This document shows positions 25,942 through 34,534 of a DNA stretch of 64,000 nucleotides, in pieces. The first letter of the stretch is position 1. Each line of letters starts with the position of its first letter. This DNA comes from Rhodococcus spelaei (GTDB lineage Bacteria > Actinomycetota > Actinomycetes > Mycobacteriales > Mycobacteriaceae). The DNA lies in NCBI RefSeq assembly GCF_006704125.1, contig NZ_VIGH01000011.1, forward strand, positions 1 through 64,000, in the 5' to 3' direction. Under the pieces are notes generated by a model. It ran no database searches, had not been told where the DNA came from, and saw only the letters and a program-made list of their open reading frames with translations. The translations under genes were made by a program, and so were the position numbers.

Positions 25942-27036
25942 TTACCGAACGGGGGTGGGCGGTGCGGGGCTCTGGGGCGCAGGCGCGGGTGGCGCGGCAG
26001 GGCCCGGGCCGGGTGCGATGCCGACCACGGGTGCTGCGGGTACGGCCGGCGCCGGCGGGCAGAAGATCAGGCACGGAAGGGCGGGTAGGCCGGGGATCAG
26101 CGGGGGCGGAGTGGGTGCGACGGGCGCGGGTGTCGCCGCGTCGGCGAGCACAGCCGGGGCGGGCTTGCCCGGGGTCGGGGTCGGCTCGGCCGGCTTGCCG
26201 GGTTCCGGGGCGACCTCCGGAATCGAGCCCGGCGTCGGGGTGCCGCCACCGGCGTAGGCGGCGGACCACGCGAGCACGTTTGCGGCGTACGCCATCGAAT
26301 TGTTGTAGCGAAGCACGGCCCGGACCTCCTGGGCGCTGTCTCGCAGGTTCAGCCCGCCCGAACACAGGTAGCGGGCCGCGGCGAGCGAGGCGTCGAAGAC
26401 GTTGTTGGGGTCGGACACCCCGTCGCCGTTGCCGTCCGCGGCGTAATGAGCCCACGTTCCGGGCAGGAACTGCATCGGCCCGACCGCACGGTCGAACTTG
26501 GGATCGCCGTCCAGTTTGCCGCCGTCGGTGTCGGAAACGACGTTGTTGCCCGCGAGCGAGCCGTTGAGGACCGGCCCGAGAATCGGGGTCAGGGTGGTTC
26601 CGGCCGCATCGGTGCGACCGCCACCCGCATGACCGGACTCGATGCGGCCGATCCCGGCGAGCAGGTGCCAGGTGACCCCGCAGCCCGGCTGCTCGACGGC
26701 GAGGGTCGACTCGGCGGCCCGGTAGGCGCTCAGGACGAGTTCCGGGATGCCGAGTGCGCTGAGCGAGACCGGCATCGGGGAGAGTTTCTCGGCCACCGCG
26801 GGCGGCGGCTCGAACGTCACGGGGGCGGGCGGGGTGTACGCGTGCGGGCCGCGCGAGGGCCGGGCTGCGGGCGCCACCAGTCCCACCGTCCCGGTCGCCG
26901 GATCGTCGGACGAGGCGGCAAGGGGAGTCGACGATTCGGCCAGCGCGGGCGGCGGTGGCGTGCCGATCGACAGTGCCGCCGTGACCGATCCCACCAGTGC
27001 GACCCCCGCGACAGCCAACATCCCACGGATCCGCAT
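25942..27036 (-). CDS. secreted lytic transglycosylase-like protein, Pro-rich C-terminal tail
   Basis: 364 aa, paralogue of the next gene downstream. Signal peptide MRIRGMLAVAGVALVGSVTA; a Pro-rich stretch; then the same catalytic core: GIGRIESGHAGGG, AVGPMQFLPGTWAHYA, and DGNGDGVSDPNN calcium-like loop. Unlike its sister it ends in a long low-complexity tail of Pro, Ala and Gly (about residues 265-364) that includes a short Cys-containing island (LPCLIFCPP). The tail may span or bind the cell wall. The ATG at 27036 was chosen because it starts the signal peptide. Confidence 0.82.
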   Translation of the reverse strand: MRIRGMLAVAGVALVGSVTAALSIGTPPPPALAESSTPLAASSDDPATGTVGLVAPAARPSRGPHAYTPPAPVTFEPPPAVAEKLSPMPVSLSALGIPELVLSAYRAAESTLAVEQPGCGVTWHLLAGIGRIESGHAGGGRTDAAGTTLTPILGPVLNGSLAGNNVVSDTDGGKLDGDPKFDRAVGPMQFLPGTWAHYAADGNGDGVSDPNNVFDASLAAARYLCSGGLNLRDSAQEVRAVLRYNNSMAYAANVLAWSAAYAGGGTPTPGSIPEVAPEPGKPAEPTPTPGKPAPAVLADAATPAPVAPTPPPLIPGLPALPCLIFCPPAPAVPAAPVVGIAPGPGPAAPPAPAPQSPAPPTPVR

Positions 27037-27149
27037 CCGCACCCCTCCTCGACGAGCCCCCACCCGGAATGTGACCCAGATTACAGATCGGGCACTTCTC
27101 GGGGGTCGTTACGTGACTCCTCGGGCCGCAGACGTGCAGTCGGGGGCCG

Positions 27150-27665
27150 CTACTTGCGGGCGGGCTGGGTCTCCGGCTCGTCCCGCTCGGCGAGGAGAGT
27201 CTTGATCTCCTCTAGTTCGCGGCGCAGGTAGTCGCGGGTGGCCACCTCGCCGACCGCCAGTCGCAGGGAGGCGAGCTCGCGGGCGAGGAACTCCGTGTCC
27301 GCCTTGGTCTGCTCGGCGCGCGCCCGGTCCTCCTCGAGCGACACCCGGTCGCGGTTCTCCTGCCGGTTCTGCGCCAGCAGGATCAACGGGGCGGCGTACG
27401 CGGCCTGGGTGGAGAAGGCGAGGTTCAGCAGGATGAAGGGGTACGGGTCCCACTGCAGGCCGACCGCGGCGACGTTGAGGGCGATCCACACGAGCACGAT
27501 GACCGTCTGGATGACCAGGTACTTGCCGGTCCCGAGGAAGCGGGCGATGGACTCGCTGACCCGGCCGACTGCCTCGACGTCGATGTTGAATCCGCGCCAC
27601 CGGCTGCCGGGCGTGTCGAGTCTGGCGCGGGCAGTCTGCGCTGCGGACGGACGCTTGTCACTCAT
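27150..27665 (-). CDS. DUF1003 membrane protein (Rv1231c-like)
   Basis: 171 aa with two adjacent transmembrane helices (about 48-68 and 75-98) and a C-terminal coiled coil (RVSLEEDRARAEQTKADTEF and following). It matches the DUF1003 family, whose function is unknown. Its ATG lies inside the last 8 bp of the MgtE-N-like gene, so the two are co-translated. In mycobacteria the pair Rv1231c-Rv1232c is conserved, suggesting a joint role in the membrane, perhaps in ion balance. Confidence 0.85.
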   Translation of the reverse strand: MSDKRPSAAQTARARLDTPGSRWRGFNIDVEAVGRVSESIARFLGTGKYLVIQTVIVLVWIALNVAAVGLQWDPYPFILLNLAFSTQAAYAAPLILLAQNRQENRDRVSLEEDRARAEQTKADTEFLARELASLRLAVGEVATRDYLRRELEEIKTLLAERDEPETQPARK

Positions 27666-28929
27666 CGGGCGTCTCCTCTTCGCGCCAGTCCTCCGGCAGT
27701 AGATGGTCGAGCACGTCGTCGACGGCGACCGCGCCGAGCAGGTGACCCTCGTCGTCGACTACCGGTCCGCATACCAGGTTGTACCGCGCGAAGTACCGGG
27801 TCACTGCCGCCAGCGGGTCCTCGGGGCCGAGCCGGATCAGGTCGGTGTCGAGGATGCCGCCGACGAGTGAGGCGGGCGGCTCGCGCAGCAGTTGCTGCAG
27901 GTGTACGCAGCCGAGATAGCGTCCGGTGGGCGTCGAGATGGGCGGCCGGACCACGAACGCCATGCTGGCCAGGGCGGGGGTCAGGTCGGGGTTGCGCGCC
28001 CGGGCCAGCGCCTCGGCGACCGTCGTCGCGGGGGTGAGGATGACCGGCTCGGGGGTCATCAGGCCGCCGGCCGTGTCGGGGGAGTGTTCGAGCAACCGGC
28101 GAACCGGCTCGGAGTCCTCCGGGTCCATCAGCTGCAGCAGCGACTCCGCCTCGGTCTCGGGCAGCTCGCCGAGCAGGTCGGCCGCGTCGTCGGGGTCCAT
28201 CGCCTCGAGCACGTCGGCGGCGCGTTCGACTTCGAGATGGGTCAGCAGGTCGGTCTGGTCGTCGGTCGGCAGTTCCTGCAGCACGTCGGCCAGTCGCTCG
28301 TCGTCCAAGGCGACGGCCACTTCGTGCCGTCGCTTGTCGGGGAGTTCGCGGATCGCGTTCGCGACGTCGGCGGGGCGCATTCCCTCGAACTGGGCCAGCA
28401 GCTGCGAGACGCCCTGTCCCGGCATGGCCAGCTGTGAATGTGTCAGGCCCTCGACGTGCGGCCATTCGACGACGTGCACGGCAGCGCGGCGGGCGAGACG
28501 GGCCCGCGGCCGCCGCACGGCCACCCGCGAGACCACCCAGTCCCGTGTTCGGGTCAGTTCGATGCCGAGATCCACCACCAGCACGTCGATGCCGGCAAGC
28601 TCCTCGAGTTCGGGGTCGTCGACGCGCACCGTGGTGTCCACCACCTGGGCGAGGGCCAGCACCTCGCCGGGCTTCTGGGTGAACCGGCGCAGGCTCACGC
28701 TTCCCGTCAGGGTCACCGACCCGGGTTCGATTGCGGTGACACGCAGCATCGGCACGAAGATCCGGCGTCGGGTGACGAGTTCGACCACCAGGCCCAGCAC
28801 CCGGGGGCGCTGCCGTCCGACGCGGATGGTGATGACGACATCGCGAACTCTGCCGATCGATTCGCCGTCCGGTCCGAGCACCACCAGACCCGCGAGCCTG
28901 GCTGCGAAGACCTTGCTCACTGCTGCCAT
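27658..28929 (-). CDS. MgtE N-terminal and CBS domain protein (Rv1232c-like)
   Basis: 423 aa, soluble. A PRC-barrel-like N-terminal domain (VVLGPDGESIGRVRDVVI) is followed by an MgtE_N superhelical domain made of ADVLEAMDPDDAADLLGELP-like repeats (about 200-290) and a pair of CBS domains (about 300-415). It has the regulatory part of an MgtE magnesium channel but no membrane pore, so it is probably a magnesium or nucleotide sensor working with another protein, perhaps the DUF1003 partner. The ATG has TAGCCT 7 nt upstream. Confidence 0.85.
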   Translation of the reverse strand: MAAVSKVFAARLAGLVVLGPDGESIGRVRDVVITIRVGRQRPRVLGLVVELVTRRRIFVPMLRVTAIEPGSVTLTGSVSLRRFTQKPGEVLALAQVVDTTVRVDDPELEELAGIDVLVVDLGIELTRTRDWVVSRVAVRRPRARLARRAAVHVVEWPHVEGLTHSQLAMPGQGVSQLLAQFEGMRPADVANAIRELPDKRRHEVAVALDDERLADVLQELPTDDQTDLLTHLEVERAADVLEAMDPDDAADLLGELPETEAESLLQLMDPEDSEPVRRLLEHSPDTAGGLMTPEPVILTPATTVAEALARARNPDLTPALASMAFVVRPPISTPTGRYLGCVHLQQLLREPPASLVGGILDTDLIRLGPEDPLAAVTRYFARYNLVCGPVVDDEGHLLGAVAVDDVLDHLLPEDWREEETPDE

Positions 28930-29017
28930 GATGGCAAGGCTAATTGTCGATCCGTCGCGACGCGGAACGTGTGTGCTCGAACACGGCTTCGGCGCGGCGC
29001 CCTGGGTGGAGGTCCTG

Positions 29018-30184
29018 ATGGTGCAGCCGCGCCCTCGTCGTTCGGTGCTGGCCGTTCCCGGCAGTAGTCGCAAGATGATCGAGAAGGCCAAGGGCCTGCC
29101 CGCGGACGAGGTCTTCCTCGACCTCGAGGACGCCGTCGCGCCGATCGCAAAGGCGCAGGCGCGCACCGAGATCGTGGACGCGCTCAATTCGGACGGCTGG
29201 GGTCGCCAGATCAAGGTCGTGCGCGTCAACGACTGGACCACGGAGTGGACCTACGCTGACGTCGTCGAGGTGGTGTCCGGTGCCGGAGCCAACCTCGACG
29301 CCATTCTGCTTCCGAAGGTGGTCGACGCCAGTCACGTTCTGGCACTGGACCTTCTGCTGACCCAGGTCGAGAAGGCCAATGGGCTCGAGGTCGGTCGGAT
29401 CGGCATCGAGGCCCAGATCGAGAACGCGATCGGGCTCACCAACATCGACGCGATCGCCACGGCCAGTCCCCGCGTGCAGACGCTGGTGTTCGGGCCCGCG
29501 GACTTCATGGCGAGCATCAACATGCGCACGCTGGTGGTGGGTGAGCAACCCGAGGGCTACGACACCGGCGACGCGTACCACCACATCCTGATGACGATCC
29601 TGCTGGCGGCGCGCGCCCACGGGCTCGAGGCGATCGACGGGCCGTACCTGCAGATCCGGGACGTCGACGCCTTCCGCCGCGCGGCGGGTCGGACCGCCGC
29701 GCTCGGGTTCGACGGCAAATGGGTCCTGCATCCCACCCAGATCGACGCGGCCAACGAGGCGTTCAGCCCCAGGCAGTCCGACTACGACCGAGCCGAGATG
29801 ATCCTCGAGGCGTACGAGTTCCACACCTCCGCGGCCGGTGGTGCGCGCGGCGCGGCGATGCTCGGCGACGAGATGATCGACGAGGCCAGCGCGAAGATGG
29901 CTCAGGTGATCGCCGCCAAGGGTCGTGCGGCCGGAATGTCGCGCACGATGCGGTTCGACTCGGGCGAAGCCTCGGGAAGTGTGGGCTCCTCGGGCGAAGC
30001 CTCGGGAAGTGTGGGCTCCTCGGGCGAAGCCTCGGGAAGTGTGGGCTCCTCGGGCGAAGCCTCGGGAAGTGTGGACTCCTCGGGCGAAGCCTCGGGAAGT
30101 GTGGACTCCTCGGGCGAAGCCTCGGGAAGTGTGGACTCCTCGGGCGAAGCCTCGGGAAGTGTGACAGACCCCGAATCTCCGTAA
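29018..30184 (+). CDS. CitE-like HpcH/HpaI lyase with repeat-derived C-terminal tail
   Basis: 388 aa. Residues 1 to about 313 form a CitE/malyl-CoA-lyase TIM barrel: RSVLAVPGSSRKMIEKA, the acidic metal-site motif LDLEDAV, and PADFMASINMR. It would cleave or join CoA thioesters such as L-malyl-CoA or beta-methylmalyl-CoA; the substrate is unknown. From residue 315 to the end the protein is seven copies of a 10-residue unit (SGEASGSVGS or SGEASGSVDS) encoded by a 30-bp tandem array, absent from the family norm. Start ATG with GGAGG 5 nt upstream. Confidence 0.87.
   Translation: MVQPRPRRSVLAVPGSSRKMIEKAKGLPADEVFLDLEDAVAPIAKAQARTEIVDALNSDGWGRQIKVVRVNDWTTEWTYADVVEVVSGAGANLDAILLPKVVDASHVLALDLLLTQVEKANGLEVGRIGIEAQIENAIGLTNIDAIATASPRVQTLVFGPADFMASINMRTLVVGEQPEGYDTGDAYHHILMTILLAARAHGLEAIDGPYLQIRDVDAFRRAAGRTAALGFDGKWVLHPTQIDAANEAFSPRQSDYDRAEMILEAYEFHTSAAGGARGAAMLGDEMIDEASAKMAQVIAAKGRAAGMSRTMRFDSGEASGSVGSSGEASGSVGSSGEASGSVGSSGEASGSVDSSGEASGSVDSSGEASGSVDSSGEASGSVTDPESP
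29959..30160 (+). repeat. seven 30-bp tandem repeats inside the 3' end of the CitE-like gene
   Basis: Units start at 29959, 29989, 30019, 30049, 30079, 30109 and 30139. Each has the 18-bp core ctcgggcgaagcctcggg plus a 12-nt spacer. Units 1-3 have gtgggctc and units 4-6 have gtggactc in the spacer, so the array grew in blocks. The unit length is a multiple of three and the frame stays open. The same core forms the array at 15635-15754 after glgC. Confidence 0.93.
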
Positions 30185-30256
30185 ACTGGACACGGTAGGG
30201 GCGCAGCGACGCCCACCGCGCACAGCAGCAGCACCGTTCAGCAGGGAGCGTCGACG

Positions 30257-30748
30257 ATGACCAATCCACTTGGACAGCCGAATCGGACCGGCCGAGGCGC
30301 ACTTCCGACCCCGCCCACGGGGTGGCCGATCGGTTCGTACCCCACGTACGCAGAGGCGCAGCGGGCGGTCGACTACCTGTCCGACCAGGAGTTCTCGGTG
30401 GAGGACGTCACGATCGTCGGAGTCGACCTGATGCAGGTCGAACGGGTTCTCGGCCGGTTGACGTGGGCGAAAGTCATTGGCGGCGGTGTTGTTTCGGGTG
30501 CGTGGTTGGGTGTGTTCCTCGGTCTGCTGCTCGGGCTGTTCACCGACAGCTTCCTCGGGCCGCTGGTCGCAGGCATCATCGGCGGCATCGTCTTCGGCGT
30601 GATCTCGACGACGATCCCGTACGCGGCGACTCGCGGCACCCGCGACTTCGCCTCCACCATGCAGTTGGTCGCCGGCCGCTACGACGTGCTGTGCGAACCG
30701 AAGACGGCGGAGCGGGCCCGCGACCTGCTCGCCAAGCTCGCGATCTGA
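30257..30748 (+). CDS. GSP17M-like membrane protein (Rv1234-like)
   Basis: 163 aa. An N-terminal general-stress-protein 17M (YflT-like) domain (GWPIGSYPTYAEAQRAVDYLSDQEF and VTIVGVDLMQVERVLGRL) is followed by two Gly-rich transmembrane helices (about 75-95 and 97-118) and a short cytoplasmic end. Function unknown; relatives are general stress proteins. GGGAG precedes the ATG. In M. tuberculosis the homologue Rv1234 precedes the lpqY-sugABC trehalose importer, which is not found here. Confidence 0.82.
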   Translation: MTNPLGQPNRTGRGALPTPPTGWPIGSYPTYAEAQRAVDYLSDQEFSVEDVTIVGVDLMQVERVLGRLTWAKVIGGGVVSGAWLGVFLGLLLGLFTDSFLGPLVAGIIGGIVFGVISTTIPYAATRGTRDFASTMQLVAGRYDVLCEPKTAERARDLLAKLAI

Positions 30749-30808
30749 CCGGTCCGCCGCCCGCGATCGGGGAGGGTGCGGGGCGGCGGACCGTGGCCGA
30801 ACGCGGGA

Positions 30809-31171
30809 TCAGCTCCCGAAGGACAGTCCACCGGGGGCCGGCGGCAGCTGGGGAGCGGGCGGGAACTGCGGGAACTGCGGGAACTGCTCCGGGTCCGGTG
30901 CCTGCCAGTTGCCGGGATTCCAGTCGCCCCGGTTCTGGCCGCCGTCGCCTCGGTCCTGGTCGTGGTTTCCGTCCCGGTCCTGGTTCTGGTCGTGGTTCCA
31001 GTCGCCGTCCCGGTTCTGGTTCTGCGACTGGTTACGGTCCTGGTCGTTGTGTACCGGATCGGCGAGCGCGGTCCCGGTGACCGCCATCAGCGGCAGACCG
31101 ACCAGGGCGCCGGTCACCGCGAGGCGTCGAACGATCCGGCGGGCACGCTTCGGCTGGTTCGTTGCGGGCAT
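30809..31171 (-). CDS. small secreted Asn/Asp/Gln-rich low-complexity protein
   Basis: 120 aa. A basic N-terminus (KRARRIVRR) and a hydrophobic run ending ALA (about residue 37) make a signal peptide. The mature protein consists of Asp/Asn/Gln/Arg-rich repeats (DQNQDRDGNHDQD type), then a Pro/Phe/Gln section with repeated QFPQFPP. There is no Cys. I do not recognise a family. The polar repeats suggest a disordered, perhaps cation-binding surface protein. A clear AAAGGA ribosome binding site lies before the ATG. Confidence 0.68.
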   Translation of the reverse strand: MPATNQPKRARRIVRRLAVTGALVGLPLMAVTGTALADPVHNDQDRNQSQNQNRDGDWNHDQNQDRDGNHDQDRGDGGQNRGDWNPGNWQAPDPEQFPQFPQFPPAPQLPPAPGGLSFGS

Positions 31172-31515
31172 GGGGTGTGTCCTTTCGTCGGTGGGTGAAC
31201 CGGGGTGACCAGTGCTTCGGGACCCTCGATCCGAAATCCACGCTAGGCACCCAACAGTCGCTCCGAAAGGGTCGAACGGCTATTCACAGCAGCGTGCCAG
31301 GACGTACCGGCGGCGTCGCGTAACCTGTGCTACAGCAAGCTTTTTCGCTGCTGGGGGCGTGTTTCGGTGGCTGGTGTGCGGTGCCGCCGGCCCGGATCGG
31401 CGACGGCGGTCCGCAGCCATGGCTCCGAGCCCGCTGTGAATGTGGAGCCGGTGTCGGTGGCCTGCCCTAACCTGTGTTTCACGAGTTCGATTCGGTGTAT
31501 CGGGGAGGGCGGTCG
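31172..31515. other. intergenic region, secreted and winged-helix genes
   Basis: 344 bp without a supportable gene. The octamer taacctgtg occurs twice, at about 31320 and 31468, and may mark two promoter-like sites. The second lies about 45 bp before the winged-helix start. Confidence 0.35.
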
Positions 31516-32628
31516 ATGTCGGCGGAGCGATTGTCCCGATGTGCGCTCGGCCGGGCCACCCTCGCGCGCCAGCACCTGCTCTCGCGCTCCCCGGGGACCG
31601 CCCGCGAGATGGTCGAGCACCTGTTCGGGCTCCAGGCGCAGGCACCGCTTGCCCCGTACTACGCGTTGTGGGCGCGGCTCGAACGATTCGAGCCCGACGA
31701 CTTCGGTGCGTTGCTCGAGGGTCGCGAGGTGGTGCGGATGGCACTCATGCGCGGCACCGTGCACGCGGTCAGCTCCGAGGACGCCGCGGCGCTGCGGCAG
31801 TGGGTGCAACCGCTCATGACCGCCGACCTGCGGACGAATGCGCAGCATCGCAAGGAGATCGCCGAGGTCGACGTCCCGACTGTGGAGCGCTTCGCCCGTG
31901 AGGTGCTCGAGCGCACGCCGATGACAATGGTCGCGCTGCGACCGCACCTGGCCGAGCGCTGGCCGGACCGCGACCCGGCCGCGTTGGCGCATGCCGTGCG
32001 GGACCTGCTGCCGCTGGTGCAGATTCCGCCTCGCGGGCTGTGGGGACGATCGGGTCAGCCGGTGTGCACCACGCTCGAATCGTGGCTGGGTGCGCCGCTC
32101 GGCCGCACGGCGACACCGGAGGTGCTGGTGCTCCGGTACCTCGCCGCGTTCGGTCCGGCGTCGGTGGCGGACGCCCAGGCCTGGTCCGGGCTGACCCGAC
32201 TGTCGGAGGTCTTCGAGGCGCTGGCACCGCGACTGCGGCGGTTCGTCGGCGAGGACGGCGCCGAGCTGTACGACCTGGCCGACGCGCCACGGCCCGACCC
32301 CGCGACGCCTGCGCCCACGCGCATCCTGGCGCCGTTCGACAGTGCCCTGCTCGGCCACGCCGACAGGTCTCGGATCATCACCGACGACCATCGCAAGCTG
32401 GTGTTCACCGTGAACGGCATCATCAAGCCGACCGTCCTGCTCGGTGGGACGGTAGCGGGTTTCGTCACCGTCGCGGCGAAGCAGGGCTCGGCTTCGGTGG
32501 AGATCACGACCTTCACGCGACCGACGGCCCGCGACTGCGCGGCGCTGGAGTCGGAGGCGCTGCGGCTACTGGCGTTCGCGCATCCCGGGGCCGACACCCA
32601 CGACGTCCGTTTCGCCGCGGTGGGGTGA
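31516..32628 (+). CDS. winged-helix DNA-binding domain protein (HTH_42, AlkZ-related)
   Basis: 370 aa. The sequence has the features of the HTH_42 superfamily: HLFGLQAQAPLAPYYALWARL near residue 37, REVVRMALMRGTVHAVS, and ILAPFDSALLGHADRSRI. Members include AlkZ/YcaQ, glycosylases that unhook interstrand crosslinks, and self-resistance enzymes of DNA-damaging antibiotics. I do not see a clear catalytic QxQ-type triad beyond LQAQA, so activity on DNA is possible but unproven. The ATG at 31516 has a good ribosome binding site (ggggaggg) 7 nt upstream. Confidence 0.78.
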   Translation: MSAERLSRCALGRATLARQHLLSRSPGTAREMVEHLFGLQAQAPLAPYYALWARLERFEPDDFGALLEGREVVRMALMRGTVHAVSSEDAAALRQWVQPLMTADLRTNAQHRKEIAEVDVPTVERFAREVLERTPMTMVALRPHLAERWPDRDPAALAHAVRDLLPLVQIPPRGLWGRSGQPVCTTLESWLGAPLGRTATPEVLVLRYLAAFGPASVADAQAWSGLTRLSEVFEALAPRLRRFVGEDGAELYDLADAPRPDPATPAPTRILAPFDSALLGHADRSRIITDDHRKLVFTVNGIIKPTVLLGGTVAGFVTVAAKQGSASVEITTFTRPTARDCAALESEALRLLAFAHPGADTHDVRFAAVG

Positions 32629-32686
32629 GCAGCGGTGACCCAGGCTCGCCGAACCGGACACATCGGACCCGGTGTTAGATGAACGT

Positions 32687-33274
32687 GTGAGTGACAGTGT
32701 CATCGATTCCGTCCGTGCACACCTGATCGACCGGATCGGTGGGCCCGCGCCCTCCTCGGCATCGGTGACTTTCCTCGGCCTCGAGCCCCTCGAGGTGCTG
32801 CGCTTCGGTCCGGTCGACGGTGACCTGGTGCGCTACGCCTCGCTCGGCTGCTCGCGTCGCCCGATGGGCGATCCGAGTGATCTGATCGCCGACCCGGTGC
32901 GGGGCCCGCGCGCGGAGTTGGTGCTGTCGTTGCGCGGCGGCGCGGGGGTCGCCTCGGGCGTGCACCGCACCCTCGCGGTGCTGGCGGCGGCGCCCGCGGT
33001 GGAGGGCGTCGTGCTCACCGTCGACGGACTGCTCGATCTCGGTGAGCCGCTGTGGAAGGGCGCGCCGTTCACCGCGATGCTGTTGGGGGACAGCGACATC
33101 GACGACCTCGAACTCCCCGAGCCGGCAGACCCGGTGCGGTTCCTCCAGGCGGTCCCGATCACTGGAACGGAGGCCGCGTGGGTGCGGTTGCGGGGCGCGG
33201 GCGCGCTGCGCGAGGCGTGGACGGAGGCCGGTATCGACGTGCAGGACCCGGCGCGGGGCGCCGCGTCGCTCTGA
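32687..33274 (+). CDS. suppressor-of-fused (SUFU) domain protein
   Basis: 195 aa, cytoplasmic, matching the bacterial SUFU-like family: VTFLGLEPLEVLRFGP, RRPMGDPSDLI, RAELVLSLRGG, LDLGEPLWKGAPFTAMLLG and AAWVRLRGAGALREAW. The family is often linked to polymorphic-toxin immunity and ribonucleases in other bacteria, but this actinobacterial group is usually a lone gene and no toxin is adjacent. The GTG at 32687 was chosen: TTAGAT lies exactly 6 nt upstream and no SD is seen (leaderless). Convergent with corA. Confidence 0.75.
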   Translation: MSDSVIDSVRAHLIDRIGGPAPSSASVTFLGLEPLEVLRFGPVDGDLVRYASLGCSRRPMGDPSDLIADPVRGPRAELVLSLRGGAGVASGVHRTLAVLAAAPAVEGVVLTVDGLLDLGEPLWKGAPFTAMLLGDSDIDDLELPEPADPVRFLQAVPITGTEAAWVRLRGAGALREAWTEAGIDVQDPARGAASL

Positions 33275-33304
33275 CGGGCCGACGAGGAGTCGTCGGCGCG
33301 TCGC

Positions 33305-34384
33305 TCACAGCCAGTTGTTGCGGCGGAACGTGACGAACAGCCCGATGCAGATCGTCGCGATGACGCACAGCACGGCCGGGTAACCGAAGCTCCACTGCAG
33401 CTCGGGCATCTGCTCGAAGTTCATCCCGTAGATGCCCGCGACCATGGTCGGCACCGCGGCGATCGCGACCCACGCCGAGATCTTGCGCATGTCGGTGTTC
33501 TCCTGCACCGCGACCTTCGCGAGCGCGGCCTCGACCAGCGTGCTGAGCACCTCGTCGAACTCCGCGATGCGCTCGGCCACGATCGTGTGGTGGTCGTGCA
33601 CGTCGCGCAGGTACCGCCGGACCTCCTTCGGGACCCCGATACCGGCGTCCTGCCCGAGTCGCTGCAGCGGACTGGCCAGTGGGTTCACCGACTTGCGCAG
33701 TTCCACGATCTCCCGTTTGAACAGGTAGATCTGCTCGATCGCGACCTGGCTGCGGGGGCTGAACACGTCCTCCTCCATCAGGTCGACGTCCCGCTCCACG
33801 GATTCGGTGACGGCGAGGTAGCTGTCCACGACGTGATCCGCGACGGCGTGCAGGACCGCGGTCGGTCCGAGCGCGAGACGCTGGGGGTGCGCGTCCATGT
33901 CGGCGCGGACGCCGGCGAGTCCGGAGTGCTCGCCGTGCCGGACGGTCACGACGAAGTCCGCACCGACGAAGATCATGATCTCGCCGGTCTCGACGATCTC
34001 GTTCGCGGTGGTGATCGACTCGTGCTCGACGTAGTTCACGGTGCGCAGTACCAGGAACAGCACGTCGTCGTAGATCTCGAGTTTGGGACGTTGGTGAGCG
34101 TGTACGGCGTCCTCGACCATCAGCTCGTGCAGTCCGAAAACCTTTGCCACGCTGTTCATCTGGTCCTCGTCAGGCGCGTGCAGGCCGACCCAGGCGAAAC
34201 CCTCGCCGCGGGAACGGACTTCCGCGAGCGCGGCCGAATGGGTGAACCGCCCCGGCAGGCGCATCCCGTCGACGTACACCGCGCAGTCGACGATCGCCCG
34301 GGCCGCGGGGATCGGAACGGCTTTCCGTGTGGGGACCGGCTTTCGAACGGAGCGCAGCGACGGCAGCGGCGGGATGGACGGCAC
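33305..34384 (-). CDS. corA: CorA-family magnesium/cobalt channel
   Basis: 359 aa. A large N-terminal cytoplasmic alpha/beta domain is followed by a long stalk helix and two C-terminal membrane helices. The selectivity motif G320-M321-N322 (YGMNF) sits between the helices, and the C-terminus is basic (RRNNWL). It forms a pentameric Mg2+ channel. GTG start with GAGG upstream. Corresponds to Rv1239c. With the MgtE-N/CBS protein and DUF1003 pair, the region has several magnesium-linked genes. Confidence 0.93.
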   Translation of the reverse strand: MPSIPPLPSLRSVRKPVPTRKAVPIPAARAIVDCAVYVDGMRLPGRFTHSAALAEVRSRGEGFAWVGLHAPDEDQMNSVAKVFGLHELMVEDAVHAHQRPKLEIYDDVLFLVLRTVNYVEHESITTANEIVETGEIMIFVGADFVVTVRHGEHSGLAGVRADMDAHPQRLALGPTAVLHAVADHVVDSYLAVTESVERDVDLMEEDVFSPRSQVAIEQIYLFKREIVELRKSVNPLASPLQRLGQDAGIGVPKEVRRYLRDVHDHHTIVAERIAEFDEVLSTLVEAALAKVAVQENTDMRKISAWVAIAAVPTMVAGIYGMNFEQMPELQWSFGYPAVLCVIATICIGLFVTFRRNNWL

Positions 34385-34534
34385 GGGCGGTCACTTCCTC
34401 GTCAGGTCGGGGGACGATCCGCGGCAATCGTATCGCCGCTCGTCACGGTGCCCTCTCGGGTGGAGCCTCGGGTCGTGTCACGGGCGGCGCGTCGTCGTGC
34501 GGCTCGGCGCGCCCGGGCCTGCGACAATGGCCGA

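Noticed and set aside
29959-30160. CRISPR array
   Set aside because: Spacers are almost identical and the array is part of an open coding frame.
28940-30223. 427-codon minus-strand frame opposite the CitE-like gene
   Set aside because: The repeat array is open on both strands because its unit is a multiple of three; the + strand frame carries the enzyme motifs.
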